A stretch of DNA of 64,000 bases from NCBI GenBank assembly GCA_965249745.1, contig OZ252252.1, positions 1,426,001 through 1,490,000 of the forward strand, given 5' to 3'. Position 1 is the stretch's first letter, and each line of letters starts with the position of its first letter. This document shows positions 63,877 through 64,000 of this stretch, piece after piece. Below the pieces are notes generated by a model. That model was not told the origin of the DNA. It searched no databases and saw only the letters and a list, made by a program, of their open reading frames with translations. Position numbers and translations under genes: made by a program. Source of the stretch: JANYHH01 sp965249745. GTDB taxonomy: Bacteria > Deinococcota > Deinococci > Deinococcales > JAAFIG01.

Positions 63877-64000
63877 GGTTTGGCCTCCTTCGCGCAAGAG
63901 CGCGAACCGGAACTTGACTCGAGGGCGAACAGGCAATCTCGAGCAGGTCAACCCCGTCCGCTCACCGTCAACGCCTGGGGAATAGAGTCCCAAGTCGTTT

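Overview
The window is high-GC (roughly 60-65% by eye), gene-dense chromosomal DNA that fits the Deinococcota, most likely a Deinococcus relative. Supporting signs are csaB, a Cys/Met PLP-enzyme fold fused to an HRDC domain, a DUF2259 secreted protein, a Mfd with a short N-terminal region, and above all many genes whose ATG or GTG lies 5-7 nt downstream of a TANNNT -10 box (leaderless transcripts, a known Deinococcus trait). The genus call is inference; no rRNA is present.

Layout. 1-10 kb: 3' part of pepF, a membrane protein, csaB, the PLP-HRDC fusion, a HicB-like protein with slyD, and mfd. 10.1-15.7 kb: a toxin-antitoxin/defence island with a nucleotidyltransferase pair, an AT-rich PD-(D/E)XK-like protein, parD with a stub of parE, two mazEF copies (the second with a nonsense mutation in the antitoxin), a PIN-like toxin behind a broken-looking antitoxin, and a DUF433 gene overlapping it antisense. 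15.9-20.1 kb: an osmoprotectant ABC transporter. 20.2-25 kb: a class V aminotransferase, a TetR/NmrA/SDR cassette and DUF2259. 25.2-28.4 kb: a 1074-aa HEAT-like protein. 28.6-31.4 kb: an ABC-2 exporter. 31.9-38.3 kb: nrnA, and dnaE carrying a 431-aa intein. 38.4-50.7 kb: hicBA, a hydrolase, dppBC-like permeases, an Arg/Gly-rich disordered protein, VanW, SDR, EamA, an MBL-fold hydrolase, a PLD-like protein and a GNAT protein. 50.8-55.1 kb: a BTAD/STAND regulator divergent from a secreted repeat protein. 55.5-63.9 kb: ligA, a lipoprotein, a dead M24 peptidase and a ytfQRT-yjfF-type sugar transporter.

Two window-wide signals are not explained by the genes. The palindrome CTCGAG is extremely over-represented (62 counted in the first 10.1 kb, 44 in about 39.9-50 kb, roughly 300 overall by extrapolation, against about 20 expected from composition); it is nearly absent from the AT-rich foreign gene but dense inside the intein. 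A 95-bp MITE-like repeat occurs four times (31.6, 49.4, 55.3 and 62.8 kb), with imperfect terminal inverted repeats and a central 6-bp hairpin. All counts were made by eye, without software.
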